A stretch of DNA of 64,000 nucleotides from Lanius collurio (Eukaryota > Chordata > Aves > Passeriformes > Laniidae), in assembly GCA_020086605.1 (NCBI GenBank), contig JACBWW010000022.1, positions 2,308,236-2,372,235 of the forward strand, given 5' to 3'. The position numbers and the translations under genes were made by a program. Shown here in pieces: positions 10,196 to 23,450 of the stretch. The stretch's first letter is position 1. The number at the start of each line of letters is the position of its first letter. Below the pieces are notes generated by a model. It saw nothing but the letters and a program-made list of their open reading frames with translations. It did not search any database and was not told where the DNA came from.

Positions 10196-13100
10196 AAATA
10201 ATGCTTCCTGCTGTTAGCATCCAACATGCAACGTGGTAAGAGAGTTATTAAGCAGCCCTGTGGAGGGTGGGATCACATCCCTGTCAGCATCACAGGGAGG
10301 AAACTTTTGTACTGCACGTTCCTCCAAGGAGAGGAGCAAACTGACAGTGCTGACGTAGCTGTGTAAGCAAACTGGGATGAATTAACGTACAAACAATCTG
10401 ATCCAGCAGTCACAGGAATTTGTAGACCCAGGAATGTTACAGATGCAGGACTCAAATCAGTTTGGAGCACAGTGAGTTGCACTGTGGATTGGTTTTAAAC
10501 CAAAGCATGTTTTGCTGTTTCAGTCTGAATTTTTAATGGACAGGCAGCAAAATTATCTGAAATTTGCCTATTCTGATTCAGACACTCAGCTACCAGATTA
10601 AGAAAGGTTTTAAAGTCCCAGTTTCAGAAATCAGTGAGACATCTCATTGCCACAACACCTTTTATCACCCCTTCACTGCCCAGTGAAATTTTTCTAGATG
10701 TGAAACAAGCAGCTGGAAAGAATAATGCAGCTTGTATCACTGAAGGGGAAAAAGGAAAAAAAACCCAACTAACAAACAAACAAAACACCTCCTACCAGAA
10801 GTGCAATGCTCCATTTCTGGGGAGGCCCAGGGGGTGGCTCAGCCCAGGATGTGCTCCCCTGCCCTGTGCAGTGAGAAGCAAAAAAAGCCCTCCAGCCTCC
10901 CCTCCTCCCCAAAAGGCAAAGCTGAATCAGCAGCTGCACATCCTGCCTTTGGCCCTATCCTTTCTGATGCCATCACAGCTGTAAGCAACCAGTGCCCAAC
11001 ACTCTGGTCTTCCATGGCTCTGCCTGTACCCCGCTACTCTGCCTGCGGGGTGTGATAAGGGCTCCACAGACATGCCCTGCTAATTTCACTGGCACAGGGT
11101 TCATATTCTGAAGCCACAGACTGGCTACTGTCTGAGAGAAATTTGGGTAGAATTAAAGCCTTCTTCTGAAGGGCCTGCAGCTCGTTGCTGCCTCAGAGCT
11201 CATTGTTTACTCTTGTAAAAACAGAGTCCAACGAATGGGTACTGCCCTGATTGCCAGACCAAGCATAGAGACATCCATATGGAAACAAGTATGCAAGGTT
11301 TACAAACGTGTTAGGTGAGATCTAGAGGTTTGTTTTTGTTGTTTTTGATTTTATTTATTTTTTAGAATACTTTAAAAGTGAAATAAAAAGCATGGGCTGC
11401 CAAGAACAGACAAATGTAACCTACTGGGTATGAGCTTGACACCAACAACAGCTTGGAGGTCTCCAAGATCCAGGACCTTCCTTCTACCCTAAAAGCTTGG
11501 TACAAGGTATTACTTTTCACCTCTGAATTTTTGCAATTAGCAAGTATTTTCTCCTTAAAAAAAGAAACAATAGTAACAACCAATGGGCTTTTCAGACACC
11601 CTTCACCCATGCTACTAGGAGCACAATTACACATTCTAGTTTTAAAAATGCCAGCAGATATCTGGGAAAAAGAGGGATAGCTTGCCGTTCTGGTTATTCT
11701 GCAGAGAGAGCTCAGAATTTGGTAGCAAAAGACAGACTGTCCTGGTGAGAAACTGATCCTACAAAAATAGCCAAATCTGCACAGTTTTGAGAGGAGAGAG
11801 GCAGAGAGGCAGACCCTAGTGCAGCAGGTCCTGGGGCTGACAGGGGGGGATTGCAATGACTCCCAGCAGAGCAAGTCACCAGCACCTGCTGCAGTTATAG
11901 TCACCACTGAGCTGGAGGAAGTTTTCCAGAGGCCACATGGAAAGAGCAATGAGCTGGAAAACCCAGTATGAGATGCTCAGCACTCCTGTCACCAGAAAGA
12001 CCTGTTTTTTCCCCAGTGCTTTTAAGCAAAGGACATTCAGAGATGTGATCAAGATCACTGGGAGTAACAGTGCCTGCCCTGATGAGCACAGATATTATCT
12101 CATGTGCTAGGCTACAGAAGGAACAGCAGGACTTGGCAGCCATGTCTGCAAGTGCCAGGGCACTCCTTCCTCTGAGGACCATAAATATTGCCACTGGATC
12201 TGAGGAGCACACAGTCCCATCAGCATCTCTGCAGATGAGGGCATTGTTGCTTTAGCTAAGCAGCCAGCCTGCCTCTCTGAGCAGACATTTGCCCACTGCC
12301 ACAGCAAAGCTCAACACAATTTGGAGACAAAACCAACAGAATAATTGTTTCAATGCTGTACGACAACTGTATTAACATGAGCAAATTATTTTGGTAGGGA
12401 TTCAATTTCATAAATGTGGCTTCAAATGCTGTTCCATAAACACTATAATGCTTTTTTTCTTTCTCACCAAAATGAATAAAAACTTTATGATAGGTTCAGC
12501 ACAGTACTTAAGTATTTGTTTTGTTAATTTCTTAAAACAAATTGGATTCCCAGTAAATACAAAACTTGGACAGCTGCATTAAACAAGCAGTGGGGAAGCA
12601 ATCTCATAATGATTATCGTGCAGAAGCACACTACAGAAGAATTCCCAGAATTTCATCCAAACTGTTATTTGCTCTATTATAAACCTTCTATAAAACCCAA
12701 TATAAAAATTCCTGAAGGAAGAGAAAGCATTTTTAAATATTTGCAAATACCCTCCAACGATTAAAGAAATTTGTGGAGGATGAGATGTTAACGGATGACA
12801 GCTGAGTTTGGAGATATGGTCTTTCTCCCTGTGTTACTGAGCTGAGAGGAAATCAGAGCACATGTAACCATTTTCCTTCCAGCTAAAAGTCGGTGAAGGC
12901 AGACCACCTAGATTTGGACCCTGAACTCTTCAGGGCAGGCCTGCCCCAGGTTCCCACAGGAGCTGACCCCACACAGCAGGTCTGGGGGTCTCGTTCCCAA
13001 GGTGGGTCTCCTTCACCCAATGAGCCTCTGGGGCTTCAGCCATCAACAGGAACTGGGGTGGAAAGAACTATTCTTGTGGTTTTAAGGAATCTGAGCAGGT

Positions 13101-14150
13101 GGGACTAATGAATCTGAATAAAAGCCTCAACTGGCTGGGATTTTGCATAAGGGTATTTGCACCTTTCTCTGTTTGAATTTCTTTATCCCTTTGGTGATGC
13201 CAAGAGGGAGCCAGTGAGGAAATATCCCATACACCCCATTGGGTTAGAACATATTTAACTCTAATTATCATTTATTTAGCCTTGAAAAAAAAATCCTGTT
13301 GAAAGGCAGAGTATTACTGAAAAAAAATAAAAATAAAATCTGTCATCCCATGGAGCAGCCCTTTGAGGATTTAGCAGTGAAGGCAAGCTCCCAGGAAGCA
13401 GGGGTTTGGGATCTTTCCAAACAAAAGCGATTTGGACAAAAAATTGAGATCTCTCTTCTGTGAGTAACTAATTAGACTTTGACAAGTCTTACAGCCATTA
13501 TCATCCCTCCACAGGCCTCTGCAGGACATGTTGGCACATGGAACATTATTTTGGTGAGCTCCACAGTCCCTGGGAAGGAAGGGAAGCGTCCGTGTGTGTG
13601 CCTTGAGCAGTGCAAAGCCACTGCTAATGAAGCCACCTCCCAGAAGAGCTGCTTGGCATGGGTGCAACACCACACTGGCATTTTCTGTGGCCAGAGATTC
13701 CACCTGGGATAGCACAATGCTTTTTGCACCTTGCTGCTTTAAGTTTTTGCCCTCACTGTTGTGGCTACTGCAGTCCTAGTTTGCCCTGCCCCTGGGACTG
13801 ATTTGAAGACAACCAATACATGTCTCTGTGTTACTTTTGCTGGCCCCCATGGTCACTTCCAAGTGGACCCCTGTAAGCTCTCGGGAAAGCAGCAGTGTCC
13901 AGCTGTCACAGACCCTCACCCATGCAGGGGCTGAACTGGGACTCCTCAAGCTATCACCCATGGCCTCACAGTCCCAGCACTTCTGTCAGCCTTGGAGCCT
14001 CCAGCTGAGACTGGAAGATGCAATTTTCAACCCACTCACTGATTTAATGCAGATGATGTTCTGAGGGGGGCTGTTTGTAGGGCCTGTACTCTTCCCTTGA
14101 GGATTTAGGAGCAAAAACCACCACATGGGTATGATATTTGATCACAGGCA
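10196..14150. other. Mosaic of AT-rich and GC-richer sequence, no gene recognised
   Basis: A/C-rich low-complexity sequence with AAAC units lies at 10755-10790. The minus strand holds the longest open frame of the window at 11362-11949 (195 codons from a TTG, with no ATG at its start). It is rich in Ser, Cys and Leu with no domain I know, and I judge it fortuitous. GC-richer stretches at 12890-13060 and 13500-14050 produce overlapping frames on both strands. An acceptor-like TTTTCCTTCCAG ends at 12882, but the frame after it meets a stop at once. Confidence 0.45.
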
Positions 14151-17100
14151 GCAGCAGAAGTAACTGTCCATAGGATGTGGAGTCCTGTAAGAATGCTACT
14201 ATGCTCATGTGCAGATCCTATAGAACATAATCTTAAACTTGTATATATTTATATTTAGAAGAGAAAAAAAAAAAAAATCTCATTTCTACCAGCATAGTAA
14301 AACGTGTTCTACTTTACACAGAGAATGCCACACCTACTGATGAGTTTCCAAATTTCTCAACCTAGGAAAGCAGAGCAGACATTTCTGTGGGGAAAAATCA
14401 GCCCACTAAAGGGGACATCTTGTACTCTACCTCTGCTGCTTGGGATGAAGAATAAGGGCAAAGCCTGCTCAATGACCACAGGGTAAATCCAGGGCAAGGG
14501 ATAAATCTAACATTCAGTTGCAAGCAGTATACTAATTTACCCACAGGTTAGAGGTGTCTGCTGCTGTTTCATTAAATAACAATTCCTGTAAATTTGGGAG
14601 CATAACTGTAATCAACCCTAAGGGCATGGTGTTCCTATTGTCACTGTCTCTAAACCACCATACTTATTTCCACAATGTACAAGGTATTTTTAATAATCTC
14701 ACACACCCTTACCTTCTTAAAAATTCACATCAAAAGTTCAGGAGACTGCTCCCTCCCAGATGTGGGTTTGTGCCCACAAACATGCACCAAGACAGAAGGT
14801 CCCTGTAGTGCTCGAAGCAGAGTCATGTGCTGGGGCTGCTCTCCTCCACAGCTTCAGATCAGCTGCAGGCTGGGAAAACACACATTTTTTGAAAGACTGA
14901 AGCCCCTGAAGAGTGTTACCAGGAATAGAGGCACTTAAAAAACACCTGGCAGTTTTGCAGTTCTTGTAATGTTGGGCCTCATTCATGGTTGGGCTTTATG
15001 TTCAAGCTGATGAAACTTTCTTTATTTTAGCAAAGTTACACTACAATAAAATGAAAATACCAGACATATTAATCCAATCCATAACTTGGTACTTCTTAAA
15101 GAGTAATAAAATTTACCCTGACATTGCTTTATTTTTTACTGTAAGAATGTCTTAAAATACCAGTGTGTATTTTTCACCCCTGGATCCCTAAGTACCACCT
15201 GTCTGCTATATTTCTATTTTTAAGAGAGTAAATGCTGCTGAACCAAACTGTCCCTACTGTTCTGTAACCCACTGTACTGGCTCAATTGCCAAGACTAACC
15301 AAATGAATAAACAAATAATAATGACTTTGACTTTAGTGATACCTGCTCATATTTATAATTTCAAATGATGTTTGATGTTACTTTATAACTATGGGTTTAT
15401 ACATTTTATTAAAAAAATGCAAAAATTTAAAGGGAAATACAGCAGAGATGATGCTTTTTTTCCCTGAGTAAAATGTCTCCAGCCTTGGTAGTGGTAAAGT
15501 GAAAACTGTGTGAAGAAGCATAAGAAATGAAAATGAAATGGGGAAATTTAATTTGATTCCTTCTCTCAATACCTTCCCTCTCCCAATGCAGTGTACTTAC
15601 TGTTTCGGGATATATTTGCCATCAGTGAAAAGTGGCTTTGTATTTCAAATGGGAACAAAGGAAACTTACCACCAATGTTAAATTACAATGATTTAAATCT
15701 CTAAAATATACTGAAATTGCAAAAAAATATTTTGCATGATTCATCAGAATTATGTGTCTGGCAGCTGAAAGCCTAAAATAGATGAATACTCCATGAGGCA
15801 CTGGTTTTCTGAGGAAGTGCAGTGCAGGATTGCTGTGCTGGTGTCTCCATCTAGAATGCTTTCTTTCTGTGGACTCGTAGGTACCAAGTATTTTAAATTC
15901 CTTGCACTGCACCAGGGTTATGGTACTATGTTACAAAGTTATTCAGAAACCTGATTGGCCATGTTCCTGCAATACATTTTCCTAACCCCCAGATAAAGAT
16001 CCATGCATCTCTTTACCCTTTAAACAAAAAAGCTATTGTAATAGCATGTAGTGTGATGCATGGCATGAATACCAAAACATGTACATGCACTGCTAAACTG
16101 TTTAAGTATGGAAGAAGTAGTGTCTAATAGCATCAGGAAATTGAAATTTAAAAATTTTTCTCACTCACTTATTTGATGAGAACTGGGCTGCTGACAGGTG
16201 AAGCAGAAAGTCATTTTTCAAGTTAAATGCCAAGTGGTTATATAGCATAATATTCAGTCAAAATTAACCAGCTCACTGCTGCATTGACATACAGCATATT
16301 TAATGGCAACTGTTTCTGCAAAGAAAACTACAGACCCCAGGGAGTTCTAAGAAATGGAAAGAAAATCTTAATAATACTTCAGTTACTTGCTAGAAACAAA
16401 GAGTGATAGTCTGCCCTAATTCATGCCAGAGAGAACAAAACATAACGACTTGTCAAAATTAGAAATACAATTTTTTTTTAGTCACTTCCACATGTAGATT
16501 GCATGTTTTAAGTCAACAAATGTGCCTACCTAATTTAGGAGCCAGTTTGGACCCACAACATGATTCAGGGACAGAAGAAAAGTTTTTGGTGCATTTCAAA
16601 AAGTTCTTTGCAGAATCTCAGTCTCAGGGCCATCATTCTGCACATGTTTAAGCTTTTGGGATTCTCACCATCATTTCTGAGGACTTCACACAGATCAGCT
16701 TCGAGTGATGTATCCTAAGTGCAAACCTCTCTCCAGTGAGAGATTTGCTTCCATCTTTGGTATTTAATCTAGATTTAATCTGGATTAGTTATTTTAAGTA
16801 CAAAATAGTAAAGTATATTCTGCATTCTGAATGCCTTTTGAAGTTGTGGTAGTTGAGTGGATAACACAGCTAGCCCTCAACCCTGGAAGAAACAGTCTGA
16901 TTGCACGCTGACCAGGGGGTATTTTTTGTGTCTTTGTTTTTCAAAACATAATAACTATTCCTTGCATGCAAAAACTTCTTACTGGGACAGGCTACAAGGA
17001 ACTTCTCTTTATGACAAAAAAAAAACAACCCTGACCCACACAAAGGAAATTTTATTGCTCAAATAATCAATGCACTTAAAAATTAAATTCAGAGAGAAAG

Positions 17101-17360
17101 AAAGCATAAGTGGACAGTAAATAGAATTTTTAAATGAGAATAAACCCCTATGTGTAATAGAAAAACAGGGGAAATGGCAGGCAGTGGCACACTAAAAAAT
17201 GTATTATGCTCTTTTTCTAGTCTTTTCTCATAAAAATTTACATTATGGGTGGTAAAATTAAAAAGGAGCAGAGAAGAAGAGAACACCAGGGAAATGAGAT
17301 TTGGTGGGATTTCCAGTTTTACAGCATTTAAACTGTATTTGCATTTTCTTCCCCTATTTG
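14151..17360. other. AT-rich sequence with small simple repeats
   Basis: A 14-A run lies at 14264-14277. An 11-bp unit (ATTTAATCTAG/ATTTAATCTGG) is repeated from 16762. A minus-strand donor ACA|GTAAGT lies at 15600. No known gene or dispersed repeat is seen. Confidence 0.5.
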
Positions 17361-19450
17361 CTAAGGGGCCAGGCAAGGACCCCAGCGTGTCCTCCCAGCA
17401 TCACCATTAATTTGGGTGGAAGCTGGAGGGTGACCCCCTTGGACAGACCCCCGTGATGAGTCCTGGAGAGCTGGCCAGTGGCATCCATGGCAAGGGATGG
17501 GGGCACACAGGGTTTGGGTGTGGTAAGGAACACCTTCCTTCCAGCAGAGACTCAGGGCAGCTGGGCTGCCAGGGGGCCCAGGGAGAAATGGGAATATCTC
17601 GGGGGTAAGCAAAGCAGGAAAAAATCAGAGATCTAACCCAAAGAAAGGCCTCTAAAACAAAGGCAGAGCCAAACTCTTAAGGCCAAAGATCTGCCTGTCC
17701 CTTCTCATCAGTAAAGTCAGGCTTCACAACTGAGTATATTGTGAAGGGAAATTATTGAAGAGAAAAGCATAGATGGCTTTTTGTATATATCAAAATTCTT
17801 TCTTTCGCCTTGACAGGATCAAGCAAATAATTCCTCAAAAAGTCACAGAGCTATTCAACAGGTGAACAGCTGCCAAGACAATTTGAAAACTCCACATTAT
17901 GGTCCATCATGTAACTCATGTTTGCTCAGTAAATATTATTCTCTTGGGACATCTCATGCAGAGAAACAGATGCCAGTTGATGACCCAACCTTTTCCTGGT
18001 CTTTCACTATTGTTTATGTGAAAGAAATACAGGTAGATATTTATAAATAGAAATTCCTCAAATCTCACCAAAGTGATGTTTCCTTATGTTCTGTTCCTCT
18101 TCTGTAATATATCTGAGGTTTTGCTGGTTGAACCCCAGGGAGGGGAAGTGGGGGGAAGAAAGACTGTAGTTAACATATTTGAAACTATCTTGAGGATTTA
18201 TGGTGTATGAGAAACGTAAAAATCACAGATTTGTATAATTTTTACTAGAAAAAGATGTATTGAGCTGGCAGCAGCACTAAGACGAAGGGAAATCACGAAA
18301 TTCTTCATAGTATTATATGAAAATTGTCAAAGTGTTGGGATGCCCTAATCATCCATGAGCCAGCTGAAAATAAAGTGTATTTATACTGGAATTTTTCAGC
18401 ATCTTTGGACAGTAGCTTAGCTTTCTTGTAAACTGTAATATTCCACAAAATACTGTTTATTTGATCTTGTCATGGAATACAGTAATAAAAGAACTGTAAA
18501 TGTATTTTATTTATCAGCATGTCTGCACATTTGGGATATCACAGGAGACATGGGTTGTTTTTCCTTGAAGGAACTGAAATGTCTGGTGGTTACTTTAGAT
18601 GAAAACAGAAACAACAAAAAAGCACTACAGAGATATTTCTTTTGGTCGTTGAATGTAATGTTTCTTTCCAATTATATCTTATACACAGTTATTAGAATAT
18701 GGTTTAAGGGGGTTTGTGACAAAAAGAGAATACATCTGAAATGCACACCATTATTAGCAGTACCCAGTAATGTTCTGCTGCATGTTAGAATTTATGTAAT
18801 AAAAATGTTAAACAGCCAGTGATTGGATTTGTTTACAGAATCTAAAGAGGGGAATTGGGAAGAACCCATGAATAACTTGCCTTGGAGGAGTCTTTTCTAA
18901 CTGGATACAGATGGATTGGACCTGGAAGAAGAGACTGATGCAAAGTGACTGTGAAACATTATTCACTTACATTATTACTTGGAGTATACTGACTATCACA
19001 AGGAAGTTTCTTCATGGTCAATCAATAGTGCCCTGGTATTAAAATATTTTTAACATGACTCACGAAACCTGCTCTTGCAGAAAACTTGGAAGAAAAGGAA
19101 AGAAAGCATGGGAAAAAAAAAAAATCCCATGAAAATCTCCCCCCAGATTGCCAGCATGGAGCCAAATCACCCAGCAGAAGGGAGTGGCTGCAGGACCCCA
19201 CAATGAGCACCAGGCAGGAGTGCTCCCAGCCCTGGCCACCCTCATTTGTGCCAGGGCTTGCTCTGGTGCCCCAGGCAGAAACCCTCCTGCTCTGCCAGAG
19301 GCACCTCCCAATTTGAAGGCATCTCCCTCGGGAAGGCAAACAAGGAGCTCCCACTGCTCCCTCTTTCAGCCCTCCCTCTGACCACCCATCCTCCTTCCCT
19401 GGTATTTTGCCCATCAGACAGATCTAGTTATGGTCCCAAAACTTAAAGGC
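17361..19450. other. Two GC-richer patches flanking AT-rich sequence
   Basis: Patches at about 17370-17600 and 19130-19400 carry overlapping open frames on both strands (up to 130 codons), a sign of composition rather than coding. The sequence between them is AT-rich and includes one 116-codon plus-strand frame (18472-18822) with no recognisable domain. Confidence 0.5.
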
Positions 19451-22400
19451 ACCACCTGGATACTGGCGATCCTCACTTAGACATGTTATTTTCCCTGCTA
19501 TATTTGTAAGCAGGAGCCCTCAGGATTTTCATATCATTGCTATTTCAGTTAAGCAGCTCAAAGTAATTTCCCTGGAACTGATATTGAATTCTGTAGCATG
19601 AATACACCTCCATGTGTGAATATAAGAAAGTGTATGCATATGAAGAGTTTTTGCAGAACAATTAGCACTTATTAAAATCAATTATCTCTTATAATTGAAT
19701 GAGATAACTCTAGAGATTAAATAATGTGGGACGGGGGGGGAAGTCAAAGATGGTGAAAACCAGAGGAGGATGTGTTATTTAATAGCAATGCCTTGCTCTA
19801 GAGAAAATAATGACCAAGTTTATCCTCCCAGAAAGCAGAAAGAAGGGATCAAACTTTTGGGTGTGTAACAGAATTTAGTAGTAAGTCCTAAAAATCATAT
19901 TCATTCAGCAATACTTAATGCCTTAATTTACTTCCAATGTACTTTGAGACAGTGAAATCTGTATTTTAAGATTTGATAAAAGCCAAAAATGAACAGAATT
20001 TTCTAGAGGCAGAAGTGTAAAAACTGGCAAGATGAATTAGCACAATTACTGAGTGTATGGTATGCCTCAAAATAAATTTGCAATTACAATTCTATTAATT
20101 CAGCATATGCATCTGGTTTGTGTTACCTGACTAGTGATAGAGAGGTTGATGTTAATATCTAATAATTTACTTATTTATTCTTTGAAATGTTTTTGTCTGT
20201 TAAGAGAGTTATTTACCAGTGCTAATTATATCAATATCTATAAATAATTTAAATCAAAGCAAGCTTAACAGTACGTAAATGTTATACAGCTAGGACTTCA
20301 GTAAGGCTTTATTGTTTCTAAGGCTAATGATATGGAAGTAGTAAGCTACTCTCAAGAACTCACAAATGTCAATGCCAAAGCTGAATATACCACTTTACCT
20401 GTGTCCCTCATGCTGTCATACATCAGTGATGTACAAGTCTATTGATTTATATGATTATTACTGCTGGTTTAGTAGGTTGCTTTAAAGATATAAAGTACTT
20501 TTATATCAATCACTTCTTCAAAAATAAGACTTTCTGAGCTGGAGGTCTTGTGCTGACCTTTCAAAAGAGAGAGTATTACCCACAAGGAGCTTGGTCAAGA
20601 AAACTCCATGCTACTCTTTTTTTTTTTTTTTTTTTTTTTTAACTATACCCTAAATAAGCAAATCACCAGCAAAAAATCTACTGATTAGCTTCTCTCCTCC
20701 TCCCTCCACCGTGAAAATATACTGATTAGATCCACCACATATCCCACTCCAAATAATGCTGCTGCCAGTTTTGATATAAGACTTGCACTTCATTAACACG
20801 CAAAACATGCTCTTGGATTCTTTAAAATTATCATACCTGGGTTATGGAAAATAACTTTAAAATAATATGCAAAATAAGCTTTTTAACATAAAATTTTCAC
20901 ACCTGTATTCATGAAAATATAAAGCATAAAAGAACCGAAAGAAAAAATCAAAACGAGCAAAGAATGAAAAAAAAAGAAATAAGAAAAAAGAAAACCACAC
21001 AACCCCTCAAAACCCAAGCAAATGCTACTGCAAAAATGGGCAATATCAAGGGTTTTTCTTCTCCCTGGAAAGTACTTCCATGTTGGTCTGGCTTATGCTT
21101 AAATGAAAAGAACAGGTCAGGGATAACACAAAGTAATTTAAAGGACTTACACTGCAATACATAGGATTGCCCACAGCTACACCTTGCAATCACCCAGTTC
21201 ATATTTTAGGTCCTGACATAAGAGTTCATAGTATTTTACAATTCTATGTTCCATGTCAGTGGCTGACTGTGGAGTTGAATATCAGTCCTATTTAAATCTG
21301 CAAGAAAATAGCTGCAGGTGACATAACCTTTCATGTAGTACCACTGTGTACATATACAAATAATTGAGGCTCTTGACCCTGTCTACGCACATACAACTGT
21401 AAGTACAAACTTGACATTTTGATACTGCTTGTAGCCTTTCCCGTTGTTATTTTCTGTTTCAATAATCCATTGCAGGTAGAAAAATGAAAGAAGGAAGCAT
21501 GAATGATTAATGCTGTCAAGGTAAAATAATGTATTTAGAAAAATCTATAAATCTGTTATTTGTGGCATTTTAAAACTAAACACGACACTCTTTGGTGCCA
21601 TTCAGCCTCTTTTACAGCAGATAAATGTAAACGTTTTGCAGAAACAATGGCAGCACAACCCTTTGAACACTGGTTTTGGCACCAAAAGTTAAAGGGATTG
21701 GCTGTAAACTTCTATGTATAAATGAATATTAAACAGAGATGAATATTCATACAGTATTATTAATATTTAATGTATATGTATGATGAAAAGTGAATGTGAA
21801 TCAACTGCTGCTCCTATACAAGCTTCCTGCCTTTATCTTCCTGACTGTGTCCACACATGGATTATGGTCTTATCTCTGGTACTTTTTCCAGCTGGCAATT
21901 GTAAACTGAGTGTTTGGAATGGACTATATTTATATTTCTGAAATATTTAGCATACCTACCTCGCTGTCAGACAGGACAGCCTCCTTAGCCATTAGATGTA
22001 TTTTAGATCTATATGTTCACATAAATATAAAAATACTTTGGTCTATATTTAGTAGTTGACATTAAACATTGAATCAACAATGGGACAGCTGAAGACCTGA
22101 TGACTGATTTTAGATAGTTTGAATTTTCCTTGGACTATTTTTATCTTTAAAAAAAGAGTGATGGAAGAATAAGTACCACATTTGCCCTCCTTTCTGGGAC
22201 CAACTTTGCATAGAGCCTGGTGCTTTTTGCAGCAGGAATCAAGGTCCATCTGTCCTGAAGCCACTGCAATCCAGGACCTGGGCATGCTCACAATCCCAGG
22301 CTGCAGTTCCCTGGGGATATCCCAAACATGTGATAAATTATCAATACCACTTGAAATTGAAAGAGATCTTTGCAGAACAGTGCAGATATTAAATTATATC

Positions 22401-23280
22401 AGCCCCCCACCAATCTGCACTTCTGCTGTTTTCTTTCACCTCTGAAATGACAGCCAGGCAATCAAGGCAAACGTTAGAGTATAAACAAAATATTCTCTTC
22501 TAAAGTAGCGAGGGGCCTTTCATGCTAACAAGATGTTTTCTCACTATGAAGACAAGAGCATACAACAAAGCCACAGCTATCTGCTAAAATGTCTTGGAGA
22601 TGTTACATTTGTTAGGTGCTCCAGCAAGTCATTTAAAATTAAAGTTAATTAAATTAATGTGATATTAGCTGAATTGTTTCACTTGATAAATCTGTAAAGC
22701 CCAAACTGCGCAGCTCAGGTTTCAGGAGACAAGTGTATTAGCAATGCATGCAAATGATCAGAGTTTGAAGATTCAAAAAATAATTAAAGCAGATTTATAT
22801 AGCTTGCAGCAAATTTCACCTGAAGTCACAGCAGCTGAAGGGCTTTAAAATGATGCTTATTGCAGGATATCCATACTGCCCTTGAAGTGTAATTTCAGTT
22901 TTAAGAGAAAAGTGTCCATACTTCCCATTATATTCTGACCCATTTTGCATACAATATTTTAATTTCCACTGTGCTCCTTTGCAGTCAACGATGACTGTTA
23001 AACCCCACCCATACAAAGCCCTTCCCACCTACTAGATGTCACTCTGTAAGATAAGTGGCTTTGAAATTGTTTCCCTACTTAAATGTCTGAAGAAATTATA
23101 ATCCTTAATTCATGAAGAAATCAGAATGTTACCTAAGTCATGCCAGGCAACAAATGAAAGGAACAAATATCTTTGAAAATCAAAATAAAATTATTTCACA
23201 TGCAAAATAAATACATATTGATGCTGGAAGAAATCAATTTCCTATATAGGAAAAGCTTATATAATGAATTCTTAAATTTC
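19451..23280. other. AT-rich block, no gene
   Basis: A G8 run lies at 19733-19740 and a long T run is listed separately. Open frames are below 90 codons and unrecognised. ACT|GTAAGT at about 21396-21404 resembles a donor but has no obvious acceptor partner. Confidence 0.5.
20617..20640. repeat. Poly(T) tract, 24 bases
   Basis: An uninterrupted run of 24 T. It could be the 3' tail of a retrocopy inserted in minus orientation, since avian CR1 does not end in poly(A). I find no recognisable gene body to its right and no matching target duplication, so a plain homopolymer is as likely. Confidence 0.85.
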
Positions 23281-23288
23281 TCTTTCAG

Positions 23289-23447
23289 AAAAAAGGACTT
23301 ACTGCTATTTGTGTGATTTTCTCTGCCTTCAGTTTGAAGAGCTGTGCTGCACAGGACAGGTTGCTCCCCATACTGCTGTTACTGTGTTCAGCTGCTACTG
23401 AACTTCTCAGGCCAGAAAGTGAAACTCAGAATAATAACTGTCACATA
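23289..23447 (+). other. Possible exon: good acceptor followed by 53 open codons
   Basis: CTTAAATTTCTCTTTCAG (ending 23288) is a strong acceptor. The frame starting at the next base is open for 53 codons, with a Leu-rich middle (RLLPILLLCSAATELL), and stops at TAA 23448. No AATAAA lies close behind and no donor is clear. A frame of this length occurs by chance in roughly 8% of cases, so support is weak. Confidence 0.2.
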
Positions 23448-23450
23448 TAA

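Noticed and set aside
12883..13099. Exon-like segment after TTTTCCTTCCAG
   Set aside because: The open frame is not in phase with the acceptor (TAA at once) and the donor GTGGGA is weak.
15592..15912. Minus-strand donor ACA|GTAAGT with open sequence upstream
   Set aside because: The frames upstream are broken within about 30 codons and no acceptor is convincing.
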